From positions 1 through 64,000 of the forward strand of contig NCSJ02000193.1 of NCBI GenBank assembly GCA_002812745.2: a stretch of 64,000 nucleotides of DNA, written 5' to 3'. The stretch's first letter is position 1; every line of letters begins with the position of its first letter. The translations under genes and the position numbers were made by a program. This DNA is from Scytalidium lignicola. Taxonomy: Eukaryota > Ascomycota > Leotiomycetes. This document shows positions 12,262 to 23,414 of this stretch, one piece after another. A model generated the notes under the pieces. It was not told the DNA's origin, ran no database searches, and saw only the letters and a program-made list of their open reading frames with translations.

Positions 12262-12794
12262 CTATATGATCCGTTTCTCAACCTGTCGAAATTATTAGTC
12301 TCCGCTACTACACAAATAAACGCACACAAAAGTGAAATACTCACGCGCCATGGATTGTTCAGCTCGAATCCAGGTGGTGCATTCGGCTCATCTGTCTGTC
12401 CTCGCAAAAACCCGGTCAATCTCCGATCACGGTCCATCACTACATCCATCGTTAGCAACCCATATGAGAAAATCGTTCATGTCCGGAGCTGATAGATTCT
12501 TACTTTGCTGCCAAGTCTGTTAGCACATACTGTTTCCATTATTGTATAGTAGGAGCTTGGAGAGGTACTGACTCTATCCCATTGGTCAATTGAACGGCGT
12601 GCTCTCTTTCCACCGTTCTGCATGTGTCTAATCTTCGATAATCCGGCTCCGGTAATGCCGAACATCTACAGGAATCAGCATGGATGGTAATTGAGAACGA
12701 GAGGGTTCGGGAAGGGAAGCCAAATGTGAGGGGAGATCGGACTGACCGCAAGCATGATCCCATACGGGAGGAGAGTTTCGAAAGGAACAGGCAT
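12262..12794 (-). CDS. NADH dehydrogenase (complex I) subunit NDUFA1 / MWFE
   Basis: A small accessory membrane subunit of mitochondrial respiratory complex I, essential for assembly in animals and Yarrowia (NIMM). Four exons on the minus strand are 12794-12747, 12665-12569, 12439-12345 and 12282-12262. Phases close to give 86 aa, the normal family length. The protein starts MPVPFETLLPYGIMLA and continues MFGITGAGLSKIRHMQNGGK, QWDRVMMDRDRRLTG, NAPPGFELNNPWR, ending in VEKRII. An N-terminal hydrophobic helix spans roughly residues 8-26. The donor at 12568 (gtacct) was preferred over the nearer gtcagt because only it restores the conserved WDR-x-MM motif in frame. The last coding exon is only 21 nt. 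The gene is head-to-head with the MYST acetyltransferase. Confidence 0.93.
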
Positions 12795-13413
12795 GGCTGC
12801 GACGGTAACGAAAACCTAGATGGCTTGAATCAGATTACATGAATCAATTGCATCCTTAGAGAGTAGTCATACCTGATTGTTATGGGTTGGAATCCAATTG
12901 ATACTGCTTGCTTTCGGCAGTCTTGAATTGACGTTGGCTTCGATAAATTGATGACTAAGCAGCCGGCGGCTCAACGGCGAGTTTTGGGACGACAGCCGTG
13001 GGGATGCGACGGACAAAGGGCAATATTAACAACTCCACAACCGGATATTTAATCTATTCAAGCTTGATCTACGCGTCGCAAGGTCATATATTGTTACTCT
13101 CATCGTGCATGTGATTGTTTGGGGCTCGTTGGACCTTGTAGGTGCGCGTTTAGTGTTACTTGCCACAGTCAGACCTCCACCCCGACTCCATCGCATAGCA
13201 TCTTGCCTATTCACAGTGCTTAGGCAAAGTATGTTGACTGCTTAATTTGGTAGGATATCCATTGTGTTTATGCCTACCCTTGGAAAGAACTGTATCTGAC
13301 AGCCGTATCCAGCTCTATTCGTCGGCGCGCATACCCACTAGACCCCTACTGGCTTTATAGGCTTGAATAATCCTTCATACTATTCAACACGCATGTCAAG
13401 CTATATATAAGAC
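12795..13413. promoter_or_regulatory. Shared divergent promoter region, NDUFA1 / MYST acetyltransferase
   Basis: About 620 bp separate the two divergent start codons, so both promoters must lie here or overlap. No coding frame of merit is present. No clear TATA box or factor site could be assigned. Confidence 0.5.
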
Positions 13414-16400
13414 ATGGCGGCAGCGGCGCTTATGGACGAGGAGCTCCAGAATACCATGGTGACCTCCGAGGAGGATGCTGAGTTTGAAGAAGACGATGAA
13501 CTTGCGGTTGACAGCGCCGCCTCTGAGGCTAATAATCAATTGCGTAACGGTATGAGAGACATAGAGGAGGATGAAGAGGGTGAGGGAGAAGACGACTTAT
13601 CAGATGAGGATGCTGAAGGCGAGGAGGATGATGATATGGCCGGTATCGGCATGGATGTAGATGACGAGGGTGAGGAAGAACGAGAGGAGAATGACGAAGA
13701 TGAGGAAGAAGATGAGGAGGAGGACGATGAGGATGGTGAGGGGGTTGGGGCGGTTAAAATACAGCCAGGACAAGAAGATGACGACGAAGAGGTAGCCATG
13801 TCTGGGAGCGACGAAGAAAGCGCAACTAGTGGTGATGATAATGAATCTAAAGACTCAACCGATGTGGAAGCAGAGGTCGAATGGGAGCCTGCTGCAGATG
13901 AAGAAGAAGAAGAGGAGGAGGAACAAGCGAACCCCAATCGTTGCATGTGGGTCCCCGCACGCGAACAACTGCAGAATACGATACTAACAAAGTTGCTAGA
14001 TTCTGTCACCAGGACGAAGAGAACGATCCGAGTGAAGAATTCGAGTTGTATCTAGCGTGCAATGTATGTGGTGATAATGGTAAGTGTGTTGTGACTCCAG
14101 AATTCTTGGCGAGGCTGACAAGACTGTATGTAGCCCATCGACAGTGTGCGCGAAATGCAAATGCGCTTAAAGCGGATGATGGTGAGATATATAGTCGTTC
14201 ACGCTGGATAGATTTTGGCATAGATCTGACAAAGATGCGACAGAAGCGGAGACCTGGTTTTGTCCAAGCTGTGTTTCTAACAACCTTATTCCAATCGCCG
14301 AGGCTCCATTCACTGAAGAGCGCTCTAACCAAATTGCGAGAAGAATTTCACGAGATCGGATAGCTGGTGATCTCTTACCATCGCAGAAGGCAATTAAACC
14401 CGATTCGCACTCTGTCTTTAATCAGTTGATTGCACCAGAAGATCCCATGGACGGTTCCAGGCTACTGAGGAAGAGGAAGACATCCTCCGCAGACGTTGAA
14501 GTTGAAGATGCGTCAGCCTTGAGGAAACGAAGTCGTGATTTAAGCGGACAACAATCATCAGATGGACCTGATATCAAAGAGACGATGGAGTTAGATGCGC
14601 AAGATGGGATGGACGTACTCATGAATGGAAGTGGACAGAAGGTTGACGAGGCGTCAAGCACACGTCCGTCTCGAGCCTTAAGACCTAAATCTGCAGGAAA
14701 TACTCTGGCTAGCATTGTCACAAAGACACCAAGCAGTCTTAAAATGGTTTTCCGTCTAGACGCTGTTGAACTTCGCCATATTTCTTCGCAACCTCCAAAA
14801 CCAAAGAAAAGCCGGAATCGCACAACTTCTCGCTCGTCAGTTCCTACTGCCACTTATGTTCCCACGATCTATTCTCAACCTTTCTACTCGTTGCACGACA
14901 AGGAATTAGACGAGTTGAAGTCTAAACCATATGGTGGTATACTTTCAGAAGCGGAAGCTGACACGACGTTGACGCTACCGAAGCCAGAACATAGACGAGC
15001 GTTTGACGAAGCGCGACAAAATGCCGAAGAGGAGTGGAAAGCGAGAGTTGCAGCCGCCTCGGAAGCTGCGGTAGTATCCGGGATTAAAAAACCGCGAAAA
15101 GTATCTGGGCCTGCTAGTCAAATCGAATACATCGAGTTCGGTCAATACCAAATTGACATCTGGTACGCTGCTCCCTACCCTGAAGAGTACAGCCGAAACA
15201 AGGCACTCTTTATATGCGAGTTTTGTTTGAAATACATGGAGTCGGACATAGTGGCATGGCGGCATAAGACAAAGTGTCCCTGGAAACATCCTCCTGGCGA
15301 TGAGATTTACCGAGATAAGAACATCATGATATTTGAAGTTGATGGGCGGAAAAACCCGTTATATTGCCAGAACCTCTGTCTTCTCGCTAAACTGTTTCTG
15401 GGATCGAAAACACTCTACTACGATGTCGAGCCCTTTCTGTTTTATGTCATGACTGAATATGATGAGTTAGGATGTCACTTTGTGGGCTATTTCTCTAAGG
15501 AAAAGCGCCCTAGTAGCCTCAACAACGTTTCGTGTATCTTGGTACTCCCTATCCATCAGCGAAAAGGTTATGGACATCTACTTATTGACTTCTCCTACCT
15601 TCTTACCCGGGTTGAGAAGAAGACTGGTTCTCCTGAGAAGCCTCTCTCTGATATGGGATTAGTCTCGTACAGGAACTACTGGAGACTTGTTTTATGCCAA
15701 TATTTGATCGACTTCAAGCCTGGAGATAGGATCCCAAGTATCAAGATTATTTCCGACGATATGGGCCTGACACCAGATGACGTTATTTCAGCGCTGGACG
15801 CATTAGGAGCACTAATCCGAGACCCAATCACAGGGACATACGCCATGAAGTTGAAGACGGACTACTATAAAGAGGTCGTTCGACAGCATGAGTCCAAGGG
15901 CTATTCGAAACTCAATCCCAAAGGCCTTGTCTGGACTCCGTATATCATGGGGCGTGGCAATTCACTGGCGTTTGACCATGCGCCACCACTCAGCAACATA
16001 GCGCCTCGAGGTGAGGACGATGATGAGGAACCTACTATTCAGGGAAAATTGACAGGCAATGTGTTGACATCCGAGGTCGTCAATGGGATAACAAATGGTG
16101 ATAAGGCAGAACAAACTGAAGGTCTTGGGAAATTGGCGGGATCGGTAGAACCTGTTGAAACTGGAACCGTTGAAGTTAATATTGGTGAGAACATGAACGG
16201 AACATCGCAAGTCAATGGTACTTCTGAGGACCAATCCTATTATGAAGCTGCAGTTTCAATTCCTCCGACTCGTTTCGAAGTTTTCCCTCCGGTACCTGGA
16301 GCGAAGAATCGAACGGTCCCCCGATCTGGTGCAGGGCGGCCTCCAAAATCGCGTTCCCTTTCTTCCTCCTCTCGACCTAAATCCCGGTCATCAGGAAGTA

Positions 16401-16888
16401 TACGCCGATCTTCAGCAACGCCGCGTAGTACCTCGAGGAGAAAGAGTGGTGGCACTGGCCGAGGACCTGGAAGGTGGCCAAAGGGGACGAAGAAGAGTGA
16501 TTTTGGAAATGCAGATAGTGGACCAGGTTTGCCTCCTCCGTTGCATAAGCAAAGAAGCAAGCTAGGGAATGAGATATTGCTCGGCGAAGAAGAGGATGAG
16601 GATGATGAGGAGGATGAAGACAAGGAGCAGGATTTCAGCGGGGAGCAAGAAGAGGATGAAGAAGACGAGGATGCTATCCTCTATGATACCCCTGCGCCGA
16701 GGAGCAGAAGAGATAGAGATCGTAATCGCGGTTTGGGGAAGCCCATGATGGGAGGAAAGCCAATGATGGGCATGGGAAAGGCGGTGACGGTGGATGCAGA
16801 TGGAGATGAGGATATGGACGAAGCACCACTTGTTGTGGGAGATGTGGGAGATGTGGGAGATGTCGACGCGGAAGGAGAGGATGAATAA
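13414..16888 (+). CDS. MYST-family histone acetyltransferase with PHD finger (Sas3/KAT6-like)
   Basis: A nuclear lysine acetyltransferase using acetyl-CoA on histone tails, probably H3 in a NuA3-type complex. Exons are 13414-13946, 14000-14079, 14134-14181 and 14235-16888, giving 1104 aa. An Asp/Glu-rich N-terminus (1-170) precedes a C4-H-C3 PHD finger (Cys177, 180, 198, 201, His206, Cys209, 230, 233). The MYST core starts near 515 (QIEYIEFGQYQIDIWY) with a zinc finger (CEFCLKYMES..H..C), active-site Cys654, the acetyl-CoA loop QRKGYGHLLIDFSY at 662 and probable catalytic Glu688 in SPEKPLSDMGLVSYRNYWR. The tail is Ser/Arg basic and then acidic. Yeast Sas3 lacks the PHD finger; animal KAT6 has PHD fingers. 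The exon 3-4 junction is inferred: the acceptor at 14234 (acaaag) is the only canonical one that keeps the PHD frame. Confidence 0.92.
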
Positions 16889-17537
16889 GTTGAGCTATGG
16901 ACTTGCTTTAATGTGTACAGGTACGATTTTGACAATTTACCATTTTGGGAGGTGGAGTTAAGGTTCGGATTTCTCTTGAAAGGGACAGATTCGCAAGGAA
17001 AGACTAGTTCCCATGGTTCCGGCGTGCTAGATTAGGGCATTCGTTTTAAGGGTTAGTTAATGCTCAGAGTGTACTACTGTATTATAACCAGCATATTCTC
17101 CTAGTTTGATACCATCCTGTCAATGCATTTTTGTCATTTTCGCAGTTAAACCTATCCTTTTGCTCTGCCTTGAAGAAATTTTTCGCGTGCTTGTATCATG
17201 GTCGTACTACTGTAACTTTCAATAATCTATGGAGTACTACGCCGAAAGAGGAGCGATTTTGAGATCCAATGTAATACGTCCCTCGGAGGATTTTAACTAA
17301 CCTCCGCACTTATGTACATCCTAGCTGTTGGCCCGTGCCCGTGCGACAACCCCTGATGCCTTCCCCAGAACTAAAAACTAATCTTATTTGTCGCACGTGA
17401 AAGGGGAGTGCAGTCTAGATTGCTCCTAATTGGCAATTTTGAATTCGAGTCTCTTTTATAAAGAAGAGGGAAATACTTCTAGGAGCTTGAGGGAACACAA
17501 GTCATTTTCAAAAGCTATCATATACCTCACGGGCAAT
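16889..17537. other. Intergenic between MYST and erg27
   Basis: It holds the 3' end of the acetyltransferase transcript and the erg27 promoter, with both genes on the plus strand. I see no gene. Confidence 0.6.
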
Positions 17538-19287
17538 ATGGGTTTGCCACCATGGGAGGGCAGCGAGAGCCAGTTCTTTGCTCTGATTACAGGCGCGAAC
17601 AGGTATAGGTCCCCAGCTTTCTCTTATGGGAGAAATATAGATTTTCTTCTGCAATAATAAAACTCTAATCTTTGGGTTTTAATAAGAGATTGGTGGAGTC
17701 TAACGGTTTGCTAACGTCATCATTAGTGGTCTAGGCTTTGGAATTGCAAGTCGATTCATCACCGACTTCATCACATCGCCATCGACACCCGAATCGAGGC
17801 ATTTGGTCCTCATTCTCTGCACACGATCCGATCTTAAGACCCGCCATACCATCTCAAGGCTGCGAGCTCATCTGCGACAGATCTTGGAAACTTCTCCATT
17901 CGCTAAAACACTGGAAAAGAAAGCAAAGGAGCAAGGTCATGTATACAACTGGCTGGATGGTGTCAGGAGGGTCCACTTCCTAGGCGTTGAGGTTGATCTC
18001 TGTGATTTGAGGAGTGTTTATGCTCTCGCGGATACGCTGGTCAACGGCACGGTTGGTAGCCCTGACGCCACGACCGCTGGGGGCCTCAGACTCCCGGTTG
18101 GATCGCCAGGAACAAAGAGCTACTCCAAGGATATTACGCAGGATCAATGGGCATTGAGTGAAAAGGAAGGGTCAACTGGAGTGCAGAGGTCGTGGGGTTG
18201 GGGACTGAGTGGAGTTCGGGTGCCCAGATTGGATGCTGTCATTCTAAATGCAGGTCTGGTGGGGTGGAAGGGTCTAAACTGGCCAAAGGCAGTCTGGACG
18301 TGTTTAGTTGACACTGTGCAGGCAACAACATATCCGTCGTATAATCTGGCGATAGTAGGGAGGCTGATCAAGGCTCAACGAGACCGTGCAACCTCAACAG
18401 CTGAAGTCGATGAGGCTGCGAAGCAGCTGCTCTCAGACCAAGGGGATCAAGGTGAAGAGCCTCCTCTAGGGGAAGTCTTTTGCTCTAATGTGTTTGGACA
18501 CTACATCCTATCACATGAGCTTATGCCGCTTTTATCCCGGCGTGCAGAGCCGTCTCGTAAATCCGGTGGGAAAATTATATGGATTTCGAGTGTTGAGGCC
18601 GCAGAATGGGATCACGTCGACATTGATGACATTCAATGCCTCACTCGTCCAAAAGCTTATGAGTGCAGCAAGAGACTAGCCGATGTCCTTACTCTAACAG
18701 CCGAACTTCCCTCAGTCCAACGACAGTCAGCTTCGTACTTCTCAGTCGAGGACACCACGACGTATTCTAAGAAACAGAAAAACAACAACATTGAAGAGGA
18801 AGAAGAACTAGTTAAGCCCAAAATGTACGTTACTCACCCAGGAATCTTGGCCTCGGAAATTGTGCCACTGCCCGCATTTCTCGCTTTTGTAATGATGTGT
18901 GCTTTTTACCTCGCGCGGTGGCTGGGAAGTCCTTGGCATACTATTGAGGGCCACAAAGCTGCTATTGCGCCAGTGTACGTTGCACTCTTAGATGAAAAGC
19001 AGATCGAGGACTTTGAACGATCTAAAGGAAAAGCGAAATGGGGTTCCTCGACTGACTCGTCGGGCAATGAAAAGATTATGACAACATATGTACCAGGCTG
19101 GGGGTGGTATGGAAAAGTCNGCTTGCAGGGCGAGCCGGAAAGCGTGAAATCGAGGAAAAGGGGCAGCGGGGAGCTGACGGAGGAGGAGAAAGAGAATTTT
19201 GAGGTGTTGGGAGGGGAGTGTTGGAGTCAACTGGAGGAGATGAGAAAACAATGGGAGAGCATCCTTGATGTTAAGGGAAAGGCATAA
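17538..19287 (+). CDS. erg27: 3-ketosteroid reductase Erg27
   Basis: An NADPH-dependent short-chain dehydrogenase of ergosterol synthesis that reduces the C-3 ketone during C-4 demethylation, acting in the ER membrane. It is the target of the fungicide fenhexamid in Botrytis. Two exons, 17538-17602 and 17727-19287, close to 541 aa. The cofactor motif TGANSGLGFGIASR spans the splice junction (residues 18-31). ILNAGLVG and ISSVEAAEWD follow, and the catalytic Tyr333-x3-Lys337 lies in YECSK. A hydrophobic segment, LPAFLAFVMMCAFYLARWLG, is the probable membrane anchor. One undetermined base at 19120 leaves one residue unknown but does not disturb the frame. The branch site ctaac lies 16 nt before the acceptor. 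Confidence 0.93.
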
Positions 19288-19493
19288 AAAAACTTCCAAA
19301 TGGGTTCTTTGGTATAGATGAGATACGCCTAGAGACGATATGATGTATAGCTGTATCTATAATTAATTGTATTATATAAATATACATATATGTAATACAT
19401 GTATGCATATACTTGTTGTGTGCCTACTTGGACGTCTCAAATCCTCTTTCTTGCACATGCAATCCTCCCTAGAGCTGGCTAAAATTAATCTAC

Positions 19494-20659
19494 TTAACCC
19501 CTAAACTTTGCAAACGCTTCCTTAACACTCATCCCCTCCTTCACGGCCTGTATGACTGCATTATCTGCCTTCACGAGGCGAGGTATGAGCTGCAGAACAT
19601 CATCTAACTTTTCCTTTGGAATAACGACCACGCCTTCCGTGGCGTCGCTGAAGACTATGTCTCCTGGGTTGACGATAGTGCCATCAATGTTTAGTGGTAC
19701 TTGCATCGCGTGGGCTGTAGTTGCTGCTCCAGTACCTACTATAGAAGTTGCACGCGCCCAGATCTGAAGGTTGATGAGATAGTGGTCACGAGACAATCTT
19801 GGGGGAGGAGTATGAAAGATTTGAGAAAATAATGAAAGAAACAAAATCTCACAAGAAAGATCTAGAAATTAAAAGAAATATAGAAAATGAATAAGATCCA
19901 AATACTTAGAATATTAGAATAAGAAGTTGGAAATAAGTAACTCACAGGTATCCCCGCTTGCCCAATCTCGCCCATATCCCTTGCCCGCCCCGCAATCACC
20001 ACCCCCTTCGCACCCAAAATCTTCATCCTTATCGCCATAATACCACCTATCAAAGCATTAATTTGGCCCTTGGGCTGACTCAATACCAAAATCGTCCCCG
20101 CCTGCGTCTGGTCCACCCAGTGACTCCCCGGGGGAATATTGGCCTCAGGATATCCAAGCTGTTGGAGCTGAGACGGGTCTTGTGCATCGAGCGTCTTGGG
20201 CGCAAAGAGGAACGTCGATGCAGGTGCGACGGTCACATTGTCAGTAGAGGATGATGAAGAAGAGGATGTAGGTGGTGGAAGGATGTGGAGGTCCGGGATG
20301 AAGCCGCTGTTAGGGACGTTGAGTTTCTGGAGAGCGTCAGAGACATCACAAGCAGTGTATTGCTTGAGCTCGGCGAGTTGTTCTGGAGTGGCTGTGGAAG
20401 AAGCCATTTTATTCCTTGATTGAATTGAGTTCTGGACCTGAGACTTGATCTTGGTTGGGGTGGATGTAGAAAATGGCCGGTGAGATGTCCACGGGAGAGG
20501 TGCTATTGAGGAATACGCCGTTTGCGGAGAGAATCTCCGGGTGGTGTGTACGAGAATGTGAGAGCCTCTTCCATGTTGCGTACATAATAATGGTGGGGGA
20601 GCTTGAAGAAAAGGCTTCGGCTTTAGGAGAAGAACGGTACTTCTGATATGTGAATTCAT
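19494..20659 (-). CDS. RraA / 4-hydroxy-4-methyl-2-oxoglutarate aldolase-like protein
   Basis: This belongs to the RraA/HMG-aldolase fold, whose members cleave 4-hydroxy-4-methyl-2-oxoglutarate or decarboxylate oxaloacetate with a divalent metal. Exons are 20659-19946 and 19763-19494, 327 aa from the first ATG. The core begins ELKQYTACDVSDALQKLNVP. It continues through GGIMAIRMKILGAKGVVIAG and RARDMGEIGQAGIP with the family Arg-Asp pair, and joins across the intron to IWARATSIVGTG, then IVNPGDIVFSDATEGVVVIP. The first 84 residues are rich in Arg, Ser and Thr with few acids, like a mitochondrial presequence. An internal ATG at 20407 (MASSTATPEQ) would make a 243-aa cytosolic form. The exact substrate is not known. 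Confidence 0.85.
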
Positions 20660-21622
20660 CTGGAGACTGAAGGCCTCACTTGGCTGGAGTAACGGAGATC
20701 TAGCTTGCGATGATGCTTGGTATAGTTCTTAGAGGAGTTGAAGCTAGGATGATTGGAAATATATTAACAAAGTGAGGTCTAACATTCTATATCTTCGCAG
20801 TTGTAGAGAGTATTGTTTTGAGGATTGAGATGTTGATATCAACTGGTGGCGGCCTGCAGCGGCCTGAATTGTAGGGGCGCGATTCAGAGGATGGAGGGGA
20901 ACTTTGGCGGGGTACGATTAAAGGACACCGGGTTCATGCAACGTGATGGCTCCAAGCTGCCTGACTTGCTAATAAATCCGATGGAAACTTCGGCATTCGT
21001 GGCATATACAGATTCGATTGATAAAAAGCAATTCTTGTAAGCATAAACAGAAGTCCCTACCTGTTTGCATCGTACTGAACTGGACTCCCTGTCACGATCT
21101 CCGAAGAATCCATCCAGGCATTCCACCTCTTGACGCGCGCCATCTTCTAGGCTCTTCCACCGAAAGGACCCTTGAAAGCTACTTTGCATCACACAACCGG
21201 CACCATACAACAACGGCACTTTTCGTACTCCCTGGTTCAAGTATATTACTGCGCAGCAAGTGGTGGAACCTCTGCACTTTTACCTTTCCAGACATCGTCA
21301 ACTTACGCATCTTTCCTGCAGTTCCAAAAAAAAGCTCGATATTCGAAGCCTAGAGCTCTGGATTCTGATATCTAATCAGATTGACGAATCTTCCGGCGTA
21401 TCATATACATTCCTCACCTGCATTTCTACACGCCCACCGGGCTGCAGTCAGTGGCAATCCTACTCCGGAATCAGAGCGTGCGGTTGGTAAAACCCTCTGC
21501 TACGATACCCGCTACAACCTCGGGATACCTGGGCATTCTGGCTCGAGCTCTTCTTGAGCGGCGCTTTTGTCGTTAAGAGCTCCATTTACGTGCAAGAAGG
21601 GGAATATTTAGTTGGCGGCAAG
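20660..21622. other. Divergent intergenic region, RraA-like / WBP2-like
   Basis: Nearly 1 kb separates these divergent starts. Small open frames overlap on both strands but show no motif. I see only promoter and leader sequence. Confidence 0.5.
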
Positions 21623-22681
21623 ATGTCGGTAAAGTAAGATCTTCTCCCTCTTCACTTTCCTTCATGCTGCTCTGCAGTGGCACAGGGCTTTGGTCGACGT
21701 ACTATACCCAAGCCTTCTTTCTATCCCCACTCCACCACTCCTCCTTTATTCCTCAGAATTATTATTCCCCAGCAACCATGCCCTACTTTCACCAACAACA
21801 GCATGCTGCTTCTGTCCTGTCTCAAAGACCAAAAGCTGAACGTTCTCAAAGCTGGGTGATGACCTCGCCCACCGACACAGGGTTCATCAAGTTACCTCAC
21901 GAGCGAATACTATATCGGTCGCCACAGCGAACGAGCCTCGAAGTCTCGTCGGTAAACCAATACCCTGGCAATGAGCCATTCAATATCAAATCCGATGCTG
22001 GGGTTGTCTATCTCACAAACCAGAGAGTATGTCCTACTGGCACTATCTTACCCTTGGCACTGTGTAACTTTAACAGGACCAATGCTAATACTAATATATG
22101 ACTAGATTATCTACCTTCCGTCAGCTCCAACACCAGAGCTTCAATCTTTCTCCTCGCCCATCTTAAACCTACAAGACTCGTATGTCCGAGCACCCATCTT
22201 CAGCGCAAACTATTGGGCCGCAAGTTGTAGGCCAGTAGCAGGCGGCGGAATCCCTCCGTCCCACCCACTGGTCAATCTGAAGATGACCTTCCGAGAAGGA
22301 GGAGCCTTCGATTTCCACACCTTGTTCGAGCAAATCAAAGAAAAAGTACAGCACGCCTACAGCGTTGCCCAGGAATTAGGCACGACGAGAAATAACATGA
22401 ATCTTGCCGATCTAGATCTGGAGAACTTGCCAGCTTATGAGCCTGCTCCAGCCAACGGTGTAAATATCGTCCCTGGGTCGGCGGTTCCCAGAACACCACA
22501 TTCTGCACCGGTTACTCCCCAAAATGAAGAACCGCCGGAGCTGAATGGACCCGCAGAAAGTTCATCTCGAGATAACTTCACAGCTCCGGACGAGCCGCCG
22601 CCAGGGTATGAGGAAGCTCAAATCCAAGCGGTAGGAATTGATCTCGATGAGCGATTGAGGCAGGAGGCGAATAGGCAGTAA
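21623..22681 (+). CDS. WW-domain-binding protein (WBP2-like, PH-GRAM fold)
   Basis: A WBP2/WBP2NL-type adaptor of unknown fungal role. In animals these bind WW-domain proteins through PPxY motifs and act in transcription and signalling. Exons are 21623-21633, 21852-22026 and 22106-22681, 253 aa. The first coding exon is only 11 nt (ATG TCG GTA AA). Joined to the next it gives MSVNWVMTSPTDTGF, which restores a compact, usual N-terminus. The middle has NQR-IIYLPSAPTPELQSF, LNLQDSYVRAPIFSANYW and VNLKMTFREGGAFDFHTLFE, typical of the GRAM-like core. The C-terminal third is Pro/Glu-rich and carries PPPGYEEAQ, a PPGY WW-ligand. Without the tiny exon a gene finder would start at an ATG inside intron 1 (21664 or 21778). 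Confidence 0.88.
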
Positions 22682-23414
22682 TTAGAGGCGGCTCTCACAA
22701 GGGATTTGTTTTTGCGCGTGCGGACTTTTTGATTAAAGACTCGGAATATGCTTCTCCTAGTAATGATGCTCGACTTAGTATTTCTCCCCTTCATCTTGCT
22801 CATTCACTTGAGCCAACATTTAAAGGATTCACGAAGCTTCTGCATAGAGTTTAGCAAGGCGTTTAGGTTGGCATTGCGATGGTTTTCCGTAGACCAAAAA
22901 AAAAAAAGGGTAGAATGCTCTAAATGACTAATTAGCTAGAAGAATCCTGTGTTCACATGTTTAAAAGATGTGTGAAAACAAAGCAAAAGCGAAATAATCT
23001 AGCATTGAATATGGTAAAGACCACTTTGGAAAGAGGATTGGAAGTTTTCTTCTCCCTATCACTACAGTATTATTCCTTACCGACAAAAGCGAATTTCCCT
23101 CTTCGGAACATCCAGGAGCGACAGAGCTATTCGCACGTGACTATTACCCCATCACCACAGCTTTACTGCCCAATCACAGCGTGCCAATTCCACAGCTTTC
23201 CACCTTTCTCGTTTTTCCGGGATCTCGCTCAGCAAAAGCCATCTTTCTCACCTTCTTGAAATCATCATCATCGATCAAACCCACGAATCCGATCGCAAAA
23301 CCGTTGCCCTCCCCATTGAACAATCGCTCGGTTGTTCAATTCCCTCCCGAAGATACCGGAGAGAGAGTGTACGTGTAGGAATTACAGCTTAATTAGATCA
23401 CCAACGACAACAAC
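22682..23414. other. Intergenic between WBP2-like gene and QCR6
   Basis: Both flanking genes are on the plus strand. The region holds a 3' untranslated region and the QCR6 promoter/leader, which is pyrimidine-rich at 23190-23360. I see no gene. Confidence 0.55.

Noticed and set aside
13536..14009. Long serine-rich minus-strand frame
   Set aside because: It is the antisense shadow of the Asp/Glu-rich N-terminus of the MYST acetyltransferase.
14182..14223. Acceptor at 14223 (gcatag) for MYST intron 3
   Set aside because: It leads into a frame that stops at 14361 and loses the last PHD cysteines; 14234 restores the frame exactly.
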